64,000 bases of DNA. It comes from Penium margaritaceum (Eukaryota; Streptophyta; Zygnematophyceae; Desmidiales; Peniaceae). Where the stretch lies: contig SZWC01000031.1 of the NCBI GenBank assembly GCA_023375785.1, positions 680,415 to 744,414 of the forward strand, read 5' to 3'. The notes beneath the pieces are model-generated. The model was not told where the DNA came from. It saw nothing but the letters and a program-made list of their open reading frames with translations, and did not search any database. A program made the position numbers and the translations under genes. Positions 46,021 through 55,985 of the stretch are shown here, in pieces (position 1 is the stretch's first letter; every line of letters begins with the position of its first letter).

Positions 46021-46985
46021 CTCCTACATGACCTGCACGCTGCTGTCGGCCACGTGCCCAAGGCGTCTGTGCAACAGCTTTGCAGTTGCTGCTCCCGCGT
46101 CTTTAGCCGCCACAAGAGGCGGCATGGATGGTGTATTGGCATTTGGCGATGGTGCATCTGCGACTACGACCTTTGCCGCGCCAGCGTGCCCTTCTGCGCT
46201 CTTTGTCTGCAGAACGTAGAGCCCATCCGTTTGTGGCACCTTGGCGACAAGGTCTGACGCAGCGTAGGTAATCGTCACATCCTCGTTCTTGAGTATGATG
46301 GATTCCTTCTATGTGAACACCACCATCATTGCGTGGTCCGTAGTCCGCGAGACAGAGAGGAGGTTCATGGCGAACGTTGGCATGTAGACGACGTTCTGCA
46401 GTCGCAACTCCTAGTCGGCTCCATTGAGCCGCGTGTGTACGACCTTCCCTCCCTCACTAGTCGCGTACTTGATGCCGCTACTGGCGCACGAGAACTTGGC
46501 CGTGGACGGTGTGAGGGACGAGAAGCCACATGCCTCGCGAGAGGTGTGATAGTCTATGCCACTGTCGAGCCCGAAGGCTCCCGGCCGCAGCAGCGCAGAG
46601 CCCTTGGGAGGGGCCTTACTCTTGGCCATCATGCTCGTGGACGTCGAGTCTACCTTCTTACTCACGTTGCTGCTCCCACCACCGCCTCCTTCCTTCTTTG
46701 GTGCGCGACACTCCCGCGCCCAATGCCCCGCCTTGCCACAGTTGTGGTACTTGCCCTTCTTGCCTCGTCCTCCGATGCTACCTCCGTCCTTTTCAACATG
46801 TTGAGGTACCCGCGTACGCGCATCACCACCTCAAACTGCTATTTCCACGTGCCGAAGGCTTTTCCATCGAAGCGTGTGATGGCGTTGGCCGCACCCAACT
46901 CGGAGGGCCGTGAGGTGACTGGAATGATCTCTTGACCCTACAGCATGATTGCGGTGTGGTCAAGGATGTTCACTTAGTCTCTGTT
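46021..46985 (-). pseudogene. gag: gag and protease of element E (single copy, short gag)
   Basis: The zinc knuckle of KYHNCGKAGHWARECRAPKKEGG type at 46,690-46,760 has the CX2CX4HX4C spacing. It is followed by the protease stretch GLDSGIDYHTSREACGF near 46,530 and the GAG-pre-integrase HRRLGHVADSSVQVM at 46,025-46,070. The gag N-terminal part is only a few tens of codons, much shorter than in D (48,790-49,503). Broken. Confidence 0.85.
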
Positions 46986-47402
46986 GTTCTGCTTTGTTGA
47001 GGCCGATATAGACTGATGAGGCTCATGACTGCTACAGATTTTCAAGGTACAGTCTATTCAAGTTGCATACCCCTCCAGCCGATGGTCTCCTAGCTATTGT
47101 GGAGGAAGTGCTCCCACAGACACGGGGTCGTATCCACAAGGGCAGAGCATAAGCCGCTTAAGACTCGAGGGTCATACCAATAATGGCAGAGCCTATCCTC
47201 GTTCCTTCTCCGTTGAGAGCAAAGAGTGGACCATGGGTCTAACCCACATCCGGTCTCTCACAATGCGTACCTTGGTCCAACTGGAGTGACGATGAAGCAG
47301 ATGGAGCAGTGGTTTCTTGTCTGCTGCGGAGGTACCTACCACGTGAACTGAGCGGTGGTACAAAGAACGAAGTTTTCCAGTCTGTGTGGGCCCATAACCC
47401 TT
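46986..47402 (-). other. Leader and half-tRNA primer site of element E
   Basis: About 400 bases with no gene. At the LTR border, 47,386-47,400 reads GTGGGCCCATAACCC in window orientation. This is identical to the anticodon arm of plant initiator tRNA-Met, so the element strand would pair with a primer ending inside the anticodon stem, as Drosophila copia does. There are two bases between it and the LTR. Confidence 0.78.
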
Positions 47403-48163
47403 TGTCACTCCGCTCTTGGCCACGGTCTAAAGTAAACGGCGTCGACAGGCAGACCGCCGACCGCCCTTGGTATTTCAACCAAGGTAGAGATCACCCACGG
47501 AATGGTGTTTCCACACTGAAAGATTCACTTAGCTCGTCCCAATCGTGGCCGGAGAGTGTTCCAAACTCTCACCCAACTGGCAAAGGTACATACCAAAGTG
47601 TGCACTTGCACTTGTTCTTTACCCTCTTTCTTGGTGGCCAACAAGGCATTAGTTTTCTCCCAAGTCTCAAGAGTAAGAGATGATATATATTCACATGCAA
47701 ATGACAGGCCTTATATAGTCTCTGGTCAGTGCTCCCAGTGGCTCCTTGGAGAGACCTCCTCCCAAGGCCACCCTAGATAGTGTCTTTAGCTTTGATGACA
47801 TGGCATCCTCTGTGACTGCCAAGTGGCGCTTGATCCACCTTGGACCTTAGAGGTTCCTAGGAAGCTTCCTTGGCCCTTTTTAGTCACAAAGAAAATCTGG
47901 TCCTGGCAGGATTCGACCCCGGATCTCTCGCTTGCGAGACGGCGCCTTCACCCACTAGGCTGTAGGAAGTCCTCAAGAGCATGCACCAGGTAGACTACCA
48001 AGAGTAGACCAAGGGGACTTACTCCACAAGGCTGAGTAGTGCATGCATGCCTCGTCTCTCTCAGCCTCTCTTCGTGTTACTGGGGAACTTGCGCTACAAG
48101 GGCAGTGCATACCTTGTCAAAATCTTCCACTGATTGGACCAAGGGCATACACAGAACATAACA
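47403..48163 (-). repeat. E 5' LTR
   Basis: 761 bp, TGTCACTCC...ACATAACA, flanked on the right by the target duplication GAGAC. The tRNA-like segment is at 47,897-47,970 (B-box complement 47,909-47,919, A-box complement from 47,951). Confidence 0.92.
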
Positions 48164-48790
48164 GAGACTTGGGCTCTTCAACCACCGCATATCCCTCATT
48201 TGTACTTTCAAGGGGTTTCGTCAGTAGCACGTAGAGCCCATCAACTCTTGGAACCTATGCGACAAGACTCTCCTTAGGATAGGAGATCTTGATGTCCTTA
48301 TTCTTGACAATCACAGCCTCCTCCTCGATGAAGACGACCATCATCTCGTGGTCCGTGATTTTGGACACGTACAAGAGGTTTGCCAAAAAGACGGCATGTA
48401 GACAATGTTCTCCAGCTTCAAGTCTTTTTCAACACCGTTCACATTGATGCTGATCAACTTATCTCCCTCGCCTTGCGCATGAACAAGGCTGTCGTTGGCA
48501 CACCTGAAACGACGTTCACTGTCCCCAATGGAAATGAACCCATCCTTCTCCCTTGAAGAGTGGTGGTTCGTGCCACAGTCGAGCCAATAGGCTCCACGCT
48601 TGAGCAGTTCCACTCCCTTGGTTGCAGGCACGCTCTCAGCCATCATGTTCGTCAACTCCTTCTTACCCTTTCTTTTGCCCTCATGTCTACCACCATTATC
48701 TCCGTCTTCCTTCTTGGGAGCCCTGTACTCCCGTGCCCAATGCCCAGGCTTGCCACAGTTATGGCTCTTCCCAGGACGCTTTGAACTCTT
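48164..48790 (-). pseudogene. pol: Protease and gag C-terminal region of element D
   Basis: Joins the end of the D integrase region (30,475) across the E insertion. It carries the protease-like stretch YWLDCGTNHHSSREKDGFISI near 48,540-48,600, where the usual DSG or DTG reads DCG. The zinc knuckle HNCGKPGHWAREYRAPKKEDG lies near 48,700-48,765. From about 48,474 the sequence is repeated at 58,817 onward. Broken. Confidence 0.85.
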
Positions 48791-49503
48791 TCCACCGCCA
48801 CTATTGCCTTTTCCTCCACCGCCACCGCTTCCGCTGCTGTTCTCACCAGAAGAGGAATTGTTGTCACGACCACCGTACTATGCAATATAGGCTCAAATGT
48901 TAGCCTCACCACCATTACAATGCATGGCCTCGTTGCGCACGTAGTCGGACACTGCCTCATACGTCAAATCCTCCTCCTTCCAACCGCCAAAGACGTTGAT
49001 CAGAGGATCCCAGCTTCCAGGTAGCGCTATGAGGAGGATCATGGCCTGCATGTTGGTGTTGATTTCCTATTTCATTTGGGTCACTTGCTGCAACAGTCCT
49101 TCAAACTACAGCAGGATGTCCGGAATCAACTCTTCCTTGCTCATCCACATCAAAATGAGCTTTTGAGGGATGAAGAGGCAATTTGCGAGAGCCGTTGATT
49201 GGTGTACACGTGCAAGCTTCTCATAAGCCTTTGATGCATGTGTGATACCTTCGAGTTGGACATGCTGTGACTCATGTATTGATGTCACAAGAATCACAAG
49301 CGCCATGTCAATTTTGAAACTCCATGCTTCATATCCAGGATCGTTTTTTGGAGGCTTAACCCCTTCTCCAAGGAACATCCTCAAGTAGCCACGCACCCTC
49401 ATGAGAATCTCAAATTACCATCTCCACAAGGGAAAACCAAATCCTGTGAACTTTGATATCCCACTGTTGGCCTGCTCGAGAGTGAGCGTCACGGGTGTCG
49501 TCA
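48791..49503 (-). pseudogene. gag: gag N-terminal region of element D
   Basis: Starts near 49,503 with MTTPVTLTLEQANSGISKF. Next comes MRVRGYLRMFLGEGVKPPK (49,402), then SFKIDMALVILVTSIHESQHV and KAYEKLARVHQSTALANCLF, a UBN2-type copia gag domain. A Ser/Gly-rich stretch precedes the zinc knuckle. It is a paralog of 59,230-59,850. Broken. Confidence 0.87.
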
Positions 49504-49885
49504 TACTACTTCTCTGCTTCTCTACTTCGTTGAGGCCGATGTAGGCTGATGTGGGCTATTGTCTGCTACCGGTTTAGAAGGTGTAGATCCGTCACTCAAC
49601 CCTTAGCCGTTGATCACCTCGAAACATAGAAGAACGCACACTAGCAAACCCAGGGTCGTGCCTCGAAGGGCACAGCTTATCCTCGTTAGGGTCCAAGGGT
49701 CATACCTCCGAGGGCAGAGGTTATCCTTGGCCCTTATTCGCTAAGTGCCAGCACCCGTTGTTGGAGCTAATGGAGCAGATGGAGCACATAGAGCTGATGG
49801 AGCTGATGCGCGTTGCAAGACAGAGAGGACGAGTGAGTGCGCAGAAGCATGCCTTACAACTAGTCAGTTTGGGTCCAAAACGTTT
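49504..49885 (-). other. Leader of element D
   Basis: About 380 bases with short GGAGCAGATGGAGC-type repeats near 49,770-49,800 and no gene. Next to the LTR the sequence resembles the half-tRNA primer site of E: GTGGGTCCAAAAC in the paralog at 60,214-60,226 matches 11 of 13 bases of the initiator tRNA-Met anticodon arm. Confidence 0.65.
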
Positions 49886-50633
49886 TGTCAACCTGCCTGA
49901 GACTCCGGTCTAGAAAACGGGTTCCGTCAGAATGGTTCCCGCAGTCCACTCTTGGTATTCCAACCAAGAGATGATATCACCCTCAGAGCCAAGGTTCCAC
50001 ACTGAGCAGTTCATGGGAATCACTTTCTTTCACTGTGTCCTTAGCACCTGGTTACTTTCGCGCGAGGAGCGAACTCCTGGGGCTTAGACCAACCAATGCT
50101 TCTTTAATGTCTGCCTCTGGTGGACAACTTTCTAAGGAGTCTCAAAAGTAAGTACTCTACTCAATGATAGGTAACTGATACGTTCTTATAGTTCTAGAGC
50201 CAGCCTCTAGCCTAGGCGCGCAGTGGCTCCTTAGATGAGCCACTTTGGGGACAATCTGGATTACATCATCCCCCCTGCCTTCATGGCACTCCCTATGACT
50301 GCCAAGTGGAACCAGCCACCAATAAGGACCTTGGAATGTTCTAAGATGTCGCTTAGAACCTTCCTGTCCCCCTTTTTGTCACAAAGAAAATTAGTCACCG
50401 GGTTGGGATTTTACCCAATGACTTTGGAACGTCCAAGCCACAAGTAGTCCTAGGTAGTATTTGACTGCTATACTATCCAGATTAGACCAAGGGGACTTGC
50501 TCCAAAGGATTAGTGCATGCCTTGTCTCTCTGGACCAGACTTGGGGGACTTACTCCAAGGGAGCAGTGCATGCCTAGTCCGTACTATACCTGTCCAAACA
50601 TCAGCCATGGACAAGGAGCATATCAGGTCAACT
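49886..50633 (-). repeat. D 5' LTR
   Basis: About 748 bp, TGTCAACC...GGTCAACT, matching the split 3' LTR at 6,964-7,439 plus 12,483-12,764. It contains the direct repeats starting at 50,484 and 50,537 and a weak tRNA-like stretch near 50,390-50,450. H leader follows at once. Confidence 0.9.
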
Positions 50634-51245
50634 TTCTGCCAGCACAGGCGGTCACTTTGGGAGTGACAGATTGGGATTAAACCTTCACTGAATTTGAAAA
50701 TCAACCATTGGATCTTCAAGTTCAAAAGTCAATCTTTCCAATCAGCACTAGATCACGAAGATCCAACAGTCAGATTCAGAATCATGCTCAAAACAAGGGC
50801 GGCCACGACTACACTCTTCTCTATGAGTAAGTCTGTTGCCTTGTGATGATCATAACTCTCCCATTTGTTTCTAAAAGTTTAAAAAATAGCACATGCAAAT
50901 TGATCCTAAGCTTTCCATTGGTCCATAATTATTTGCATTCCATCGGTAAGTTTGGGAGAAACGCCGTTTACAAGCTGGCTGGTCTGAGCTAGAGTAGGAG
51001 CAGTAGCATACCCTATTTTCAAAAGGGCATATCTCTAAAAATGTCCTGTGGATGACCTTGTTTTACGAGTCGATCGGAAAGGTTTTGAGCTTCATTCTAT
51101 AATGGAGGGCTTAGTTTCTCCAAATTCCTAGTCCACTGGCTTCTATAGTCCATTTTCTAATAGACAGATTTCTGGCAAAAGCAGTAGTAGAACTAGGGGT
51201 AGTGCTGCCACTCAAGGGCAGCGCTCAGTATCACCTAAGCTCAAA
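50634..51245 (+). other. Leader of element H
   Basis: Family-1 leader resuming after D, with the conserved hairpin GTCACT (50,651-50,656) and AGTGAC (50,662-50,667). No gene. Confidence 0.84.
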
Positions 51246-52260
51246 ACAACAGCTGCAAGCGTCGTTACAAATGCCCAGCTCTTGGAGAGGCTGGAAGGAC
51301 GAGCCAACTTCAAGCTTTGGAAGATTTGTACCCGCCTCTTTTTGAAGGACAGGGGCTTGTGGGAGGTGATGAGCGGTGACGAGCGCGCTCCACATCCACA
51401 GGCAAAAGGCATCATCAAAGCGGAGGTGGTGGAGAGAAAGACGCCGCAGAAAGGTGTAGCAGATGCAAGTTCATCTACAACTACAGCGGCGTCCTATGAG
51501 GAGTGGAAGGAGAAAGACAAGCAGGCCTACAGGCTGCTTGTCAATACCATCTCCAACCCGCAGCTTCAGTACGTGAGTGACAAGGCTACTGCAAAAGAGG
51601 GATGGGACACGTTGTGTAAGAAATTTGAGAGAAAGGATCCTACATTCCTCATGCTTTTGGAGGAGAAGATGACGCCATTGAAAATGCAGGGTAGAGAAGG
51701 GATAGAGGTGTAGTTGGATAGGGTAAAGGAGCTAGCGAAGCAGCTGAAAGCGGCCAACAACCTTGTGGAAGACACGCGGATTATCCTCCCCTTGCTCAGG
51801 GAACTCCCAACGAGCTATGATACAGTGCGAGAGACGCTAGAGTGCCAGCCGACTCTTGACTTGGACATCATCAGCACGTACCTGGTATAGGTAGAACTGG
51901 GTCGCTATGTAGGAATGCGCAATGGCCGCGGCAGCAGCAGTGGTAAAAGCAGCTTTTATGGCCATGGGCTCACGCAACTTGCAGCAGCTACAGTGTGGGC
52001 AGTAGAGAGGTACTACGAGGAAGAGTGCTTCAAGTTTAAGAGGGACAAGAAGGAGCAACAGCAGTAGTAAAAGCAGCAATCTCCACAGCTGCTGCAGCAG
52101 CACTCACAGCAACGTTAGCAACAGCAGCACCAGCAGGTGCAGAACCACATCGGCGTGTACCATAGGCAATATGAAAGTGGCCAAGAAAGTACGCGACCGC
52201 CTCTTCATGGCGAAGTTTGACATGTCGCAGAAGGATAAGGCGGATCTGGCGTGGTACATG
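51246..52260 (+). pseudogene. gag: gag of element H
   Basis: Carries MERLEGRANFKLWKICTRLF (51,282), KGIIKAEVVERKTPQKGVADA, SNPQLQYVSDKATAKEGWDTL and a Gln-rich CAG tract near 52,050-52,135. The zinc knuckle is badly worn. It is a paralog of 61,590-62,560. Broken. Confidence 0.88.
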
Positions 52261-52321
52261 GACTGGGGGTGTACCAAGAGCCCGACATCTACAAGGAGTG
52301 GTTTACGCAGCTGCTCTCCAT

Positions 52322-52648
52322 TAAGGCTGCACACCAAATCCTAGGATTCGTGAATAAGATTCGTGAATCCGGATCTGGATTCGGATTCGGGGATCCGAAT
52401 CCTTCATGAGGATTCGATTCGGGATTCGGAGATCCTTTTTACCCAAGTTTCAACTCGGAAAGCATGGTTTTTGTGGCAAACAAGAGGAGTTTTACTTGCC
52501 ATTACCTGTAGGATTCGGAAAAGATTCGTGAATCCTTAGGATTCGCGAATCCGGATTCGGATTCGTGAATCGAAGCCAGGCTTGGATTCGGATTCGTGAA
52601 TCCGAATCCAATCTTGGATCCGGGAATCTTACCCGGTGTGCACCCTTA
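52322..52648 (-). mobile_element. hAT-like MITE, copy 3
   Basis: 327 bp with termini TAAGGCTGCACACC and GGTGTGCACCCTTA, and a perfect 8-bp duplication CTCTCCAT (52,314-52,321 and 52,649-52,656). The empty site, with one CTCTCCAT, is near 62,655 in the paralogous element. The interior is packed with GATTCGTGAATC-like palindromes around an ~85-base plainer core. It is very similar to copy 4. Confidence 0.93.
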
Positions 52649-53496
52649 CTCTCCATTCCCCCCCCGCCGAATTGCTTTGGATAATGATCGAGTGGTGTAT
52701 GCTGAAGGGAAAGGGATTGTGGAGATATGGTTGGAGACCTCGCAAGGCATTGAAGTGGGAGTGTTCCATGGCGTGCTGTATGTACCTGATGCTACGTTCA
52801 ACCTTCTCTCATTGTCCTCTCTCACCAACACATGACTACGAGTCGTCTTTGACGACGGCTATGGGTACATCCTCGACAAGGAAACAGGAGAGGAGTTGGC
52901 CAGGTCGGTGATCGAAGGCGACATATCGCGCCTGTTGAGGGCGACCAAAATCTCGTGTGAGCATAGTCTCGCAGCAATGGTGCAGGCCAATGATGGCGAA
53001 ATCTGGCATGCGCGCTACAGCCACATCGGCATGCGCGTCTTGCAGCAACTTCAAGTAAAGCACATGGTGCGTAACTCGCCCACCATCTCTAATACTGAGC
53101 AGCTGATGTGCATCAGAGTTCAAAGGGGAAGCAGGATCGCGAGGCGTTCTTTGGAGCAGGAGGACGCGAAGGAGGTGTTGGAGCTCGTCCACACAGACTT
53201 ATGTGGCCCGATGCAAACCTAGAGCTTTGGAGGCTCTACTTATTTTCTCACCTTCATTGATGATTTCAGCCGTTACACTGCTTTGTACTTCCTTTCCTCC
53301 AAGGACCAGTGCTTTGACAGGTTCAAGGAGTTCAAGGCCATGGTAGAGAACCAGACAGGGAAGAAAATCAAGGTGCTGCGGAGCGACCGCGGTGGAGAGT
53401 ACCTGAGCAAGGTGTTCCAGGACCACCTCGCAGCAGTAGACATCAAGGCGCAGCATACCGCGCCATACTCGCCGCAGCAAAACGGTCTACCACAAC

Positions 53497-53824
53497 TAAG
53501 GCTGCACACCAAATCCTAGGATTCGTGAATAAGATTCGTGAATCCGGATCTGGATTCGGATTCGGGGATCCGAATCCTTCATTAGGATTCGATTCGGGAT
53601 TCGGGAATCTTTTTTGCACAAGTTTCAACTTGGAAAACATGGTTTTCTGTGGCAAACAGGAGGAGTTTTACTTGCCATAACCTGTAGGATTCGGAAAAGA
53701 TTCGTGAATCCTTAGGATTCGCGAATCCAGATTCGGATTCGCGAATCGAAGCCATACTTGGATTCGGATTCGTGAATCCGAATCCAATCTTGGATTCGGG
53801 AATCTTACCCGGTGTGCACCCTTA
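53497..53824 (-). mobile_element. hAT-like MITE, copy 4
   Basis: 328 bp, same termini as copy 3, with a perfect 8-bp duplication ACCACAAC (53,489-53,496 and 53,825-53,832). The empty site is at about 63,492 in the paralog (one ACCACAAC in CTACCACAACGCGCC). It is nearly identical to copy 3 only 0.9 kb away, so the two inserted recently or one jumped locally. Confidence 0.93.
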
Positions 53825-54690
53825 ACCACAACGCGCTAACTACACCATCGTTGAATTAGCGCGCTCCATGCTGCACGCGGCTTGACCCACCTACGATTTT
53901 AGGGTCGAAGGAATGACCACTGCGATGTTCATCAACGACCGCAGTCCAACCAAGGCCTTGGAGTAGATGACGCCGTACGAGGCGTTGTTCGGCAAGAAGC
54001 TGATCGTAAGTAATCTTCACGCGTTTGGCAGCTTAGCGAACATGCATGTGCCCAAGGAGAAGCGGCATAATTAGGATGTGAAGAGCGCACAGGTGCTGAT
54101 GATCGGCTAGGACGTGGCAAGCAAGGCATATCGTCTCTGCGAGAGGGATACTGGCCACGTCATCATCTCCAAGGATGTCATTTTCAACGAAAGTAACATC
54201 ATCGGCACCAACATCATCTGCAAAGAGGCAGCAGAACCAGCAGCTGATGAAGCAGTGGGAGCACACATTCTCCCTGACCCCGCATCTCTTGAATCTTCCT
54301 CTACCGTGACATTGGAAGAACCGCTCTATTCTCCCATGTTTGATGCACCAGATACAACGGCCTCATCGGCAGAAGCAGAGGAAGAAGATACACCACCATC
54401 AGCAAAAGCAATTGTGCCAGCAACATCGTGCCAGCCGTTTGCTAACGCTCCAGCACCAGGGTGCGCTACAAGCCTGGTGAGCGTGGGCATTTCTGGATAC
54501 TCCAGAAACCAGACTAGATGAACGTCGCAAGTGCATCAGACTCTGATGAGCCGATGTCGTACAAGGAGGCCATGGCGGCACCAGATGTAGCATATTGGGA
54601 GTAAGCTCAATGGGAGGAGATACAGACACAGCTCCACAACGGTACGTGGGAGCTGATTGAGCGTCCACCTGGACGCAAAGTAATCAAGTA

Positions 54691-55956
54691 AAAGTGGGTG
54701 TTCAAGAAAAAGAGGGGCGTAGATGGCTACCTCAAAAAGTACAAAGGTGAGGCTGGTCGCCAAGGGCTACTCGCAGCAGGAAGGCATCGATTACATAGAA
54801 ATGTTTGCTCCTGTTGCAAAGTTTGCCTCTGTGCGGACACTCGTTTCTTATACAGCAACTAAGGACTTTGAGATCCACCACATGGACGTCAAGACGGCGT
54901 TCCTGAACGGTGACCTGGAGGAGGAGATTTACATGCAACACCCAGAGGGGTTCGTCATGGATGGCCAGGAGTACCTGGTTTGCAAGCTGCAGAAGTTGCT
55001 ATACAGCCTCAAGCAAAAGTCGCATACTTGGAACCTGAAGTTGGATGCGGCGTTGTAGTGCATGGGGTTCGAGCGTAGTGAGTGTGACTACAGCGTCTAT
55101 CACTGGCAGCATGAGCATGAGGTCTTTATCATCATCGTGTATGTAGATGACATGCTCCTCCTTACCAACAGCATGTCTGCACTACAAGAGTTCAAGGTAG
55201 CCATGCAGGAGCGCTTCTAGATGTCTCATCTCGGGGAGGCATCATACTTCCTTGGTATCGAGATCACGCGTGACCGCAATTCACGTTCTCTCACTGTAGC
55301 AGAGCCGCTACATCTAGAATGTCTTGCAATGGTTCGGCATGGCAGAGGCAAAACCCATCGGCATGAAGTTGGAGACGCACAGTACCTTGTGAGCTTCAAT
55401 GGAGAAGCGAATGCAACTGAGCGGCAGAAGTACCAGAGCACCGTTGGCAGCCTCATGTACCTGATGGTTGCAACCAGGCCGGATCCCGCACAGGCTGTTA
55501 GCGCTGTGAGACAGCATATGGCCAATCCCGGACCTGAGCACCAGAAGGCAGTGAAGCAAATCTTTTGCTACCTTTCTAGAACCATCAACATCGGCATCAC
55601 CTACAACGGCAACGACAACAGCATCATCAGCTACACGGACGCAGATTGGGCTTCAAACCCTGAGGACGGCAAGTCCATCTCTTGACATGTGTTCCTCATG
55701 AATGGTGGGGCTATCAACTGGAGTACCAAGCGGCACGTGGTCCTGGCCACCTCAAGCACGGAAGCTGAGTACGTGTCTCTCAGCTTTGGAGTCAAGGAAG
55801 CAGTTTGGTTTCAGCGTCTCATAGGGGAGATGAGTAGGAGTACAGCAGTTCAAGTTCTTGTGCGCGTTGACAACCAGAGCGCAATCACACTCGCCAAGAA
55901 TCCTGAGCACCATGCACATACCATGTACGCACCAAGGACATTGACATCGCATATCC
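54691..55956 (+). pseudogene. pol: Reverse transcriptase and RNase H of element H
   Basis: RT carries [18 protein letters not shown] (54,755), [19 protein letters not shown] (54,880) and VYVDDMLLLTNSM (55,135). RNase H carries NIGITYNGNDNSIISYTDADW (55,580), STEAEYVSLSFGVKEAVWFQRL (55,755) and RVDNQSAITLAKNPEHHAHT (55,865). It ends in the palindrome at 55,957-55,985. Broken in several places. Confidence 0.9.
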
Positions 55957-55985
55957 CTTCATCAGGCACATGGTGCCTGATGAAG
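55957..55985. repeat. 13-bp perfect palindrome closing element H
   Basis: CTTCATCAGGCAC, loop ATG, then its exact complement GTGCCTGATGAAG. The left arm is the H RNase H end. The right arm is the same sequence from a minus copy, after which a minus-strand family-1 leader begins. It is a fold-back junction. Confidence 0.93.

Larger units (their letters stand above)
30476..48163 (-). mobile_element. Copia family 2 fossil E, second copy, both LTRs present
   Basis: LTRs at 30,476-31,238 (3') and 47,403-48,163 (5'), with a perfect target duplication GAGAC (30,471-30,475 and 48,164-48,168) inside D. The body is split by G at 33,350/45,234. By eye the LTRs differ by about 8% over 160 bases. It is broken, and its gag is markedly shorter than usual. 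Confidence 0.92.
6964..50633 (-). mobile_element. Copia family 3 fossil D with all nested insertions
   Basis: The outer ends are halves of family-3 LTRs: 6,964-7,439 continued at 12,483-12,764 (3' LTR, split by C), and 49,886-50,633 (5' LTR). The body reads right to left: leader, gag and protease at 48,164-49,885, then integrase, RT and RNase H at 27,200-30,475. The inner body is present twice (12,765-15,663 and 27,482-30,475) because of the tandem duplication. By eye the two LTRs differ by roughly 16% over ~170 bases, so this is an old insertion. It is broken in many places. Confidence 0.82.
52261..54690 (+). pseudogene. pol: Protease, integrase and linker of element H (with two MITEs)
   Basis: The protease region runs up to 52,321, where MITE copy 3 is inserted, then resumes at 52,649. 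The HHCC region is at 52,990-53,115 (HARYSHIGMRVLQQLQVKHM). The integrase core lies at 53,160-53,490 ([50 protein letters not shown]). MITE copy 4 is at 53,497-53,824, then the end of integrase and the linker to about 54,520. Broken. Confidence 0.88.
6836..55985 (+). mobile_element. Copia family 1 fossil H, host of the nested stack
   Basis: The left piece (6,836-6,963) ends just after the primer site. The right piece (50,634-55,985) resumes about ten bases further along the same leader and runs through gag, integrase, RT and RNase H. Everything between is D and its passengers. H ends in a palindrome at 55,957-55,985 and not in an LTR. It carries two MITEs (52,322 and 53,497). Joining the two pieces is inference from complementary break positions. 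I see no target duplication for D here. H is broken, with many breaks. Confidence 0.7.

Noticed and set aside
46333-46935. A + strand open frame of about 200 codons
   Set aside because: Antisense of the E zinc knuckle and protease region. There is no start context or domain to support a gene.
30471-48168. Reading E and D as side-by-side elements in tandem
   Set aside because: The GAGAC target duplication and the continuation of D on both sides show that E is inside D.
52322-53824. CRISPR-like or satellite array, suggested by dense short palindromes
   Set aside because: The repeats are confined to units with inverted termini and 8-bp target duplications, have no unique spacers, and are in plant DNA. 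They are MITE interiors.
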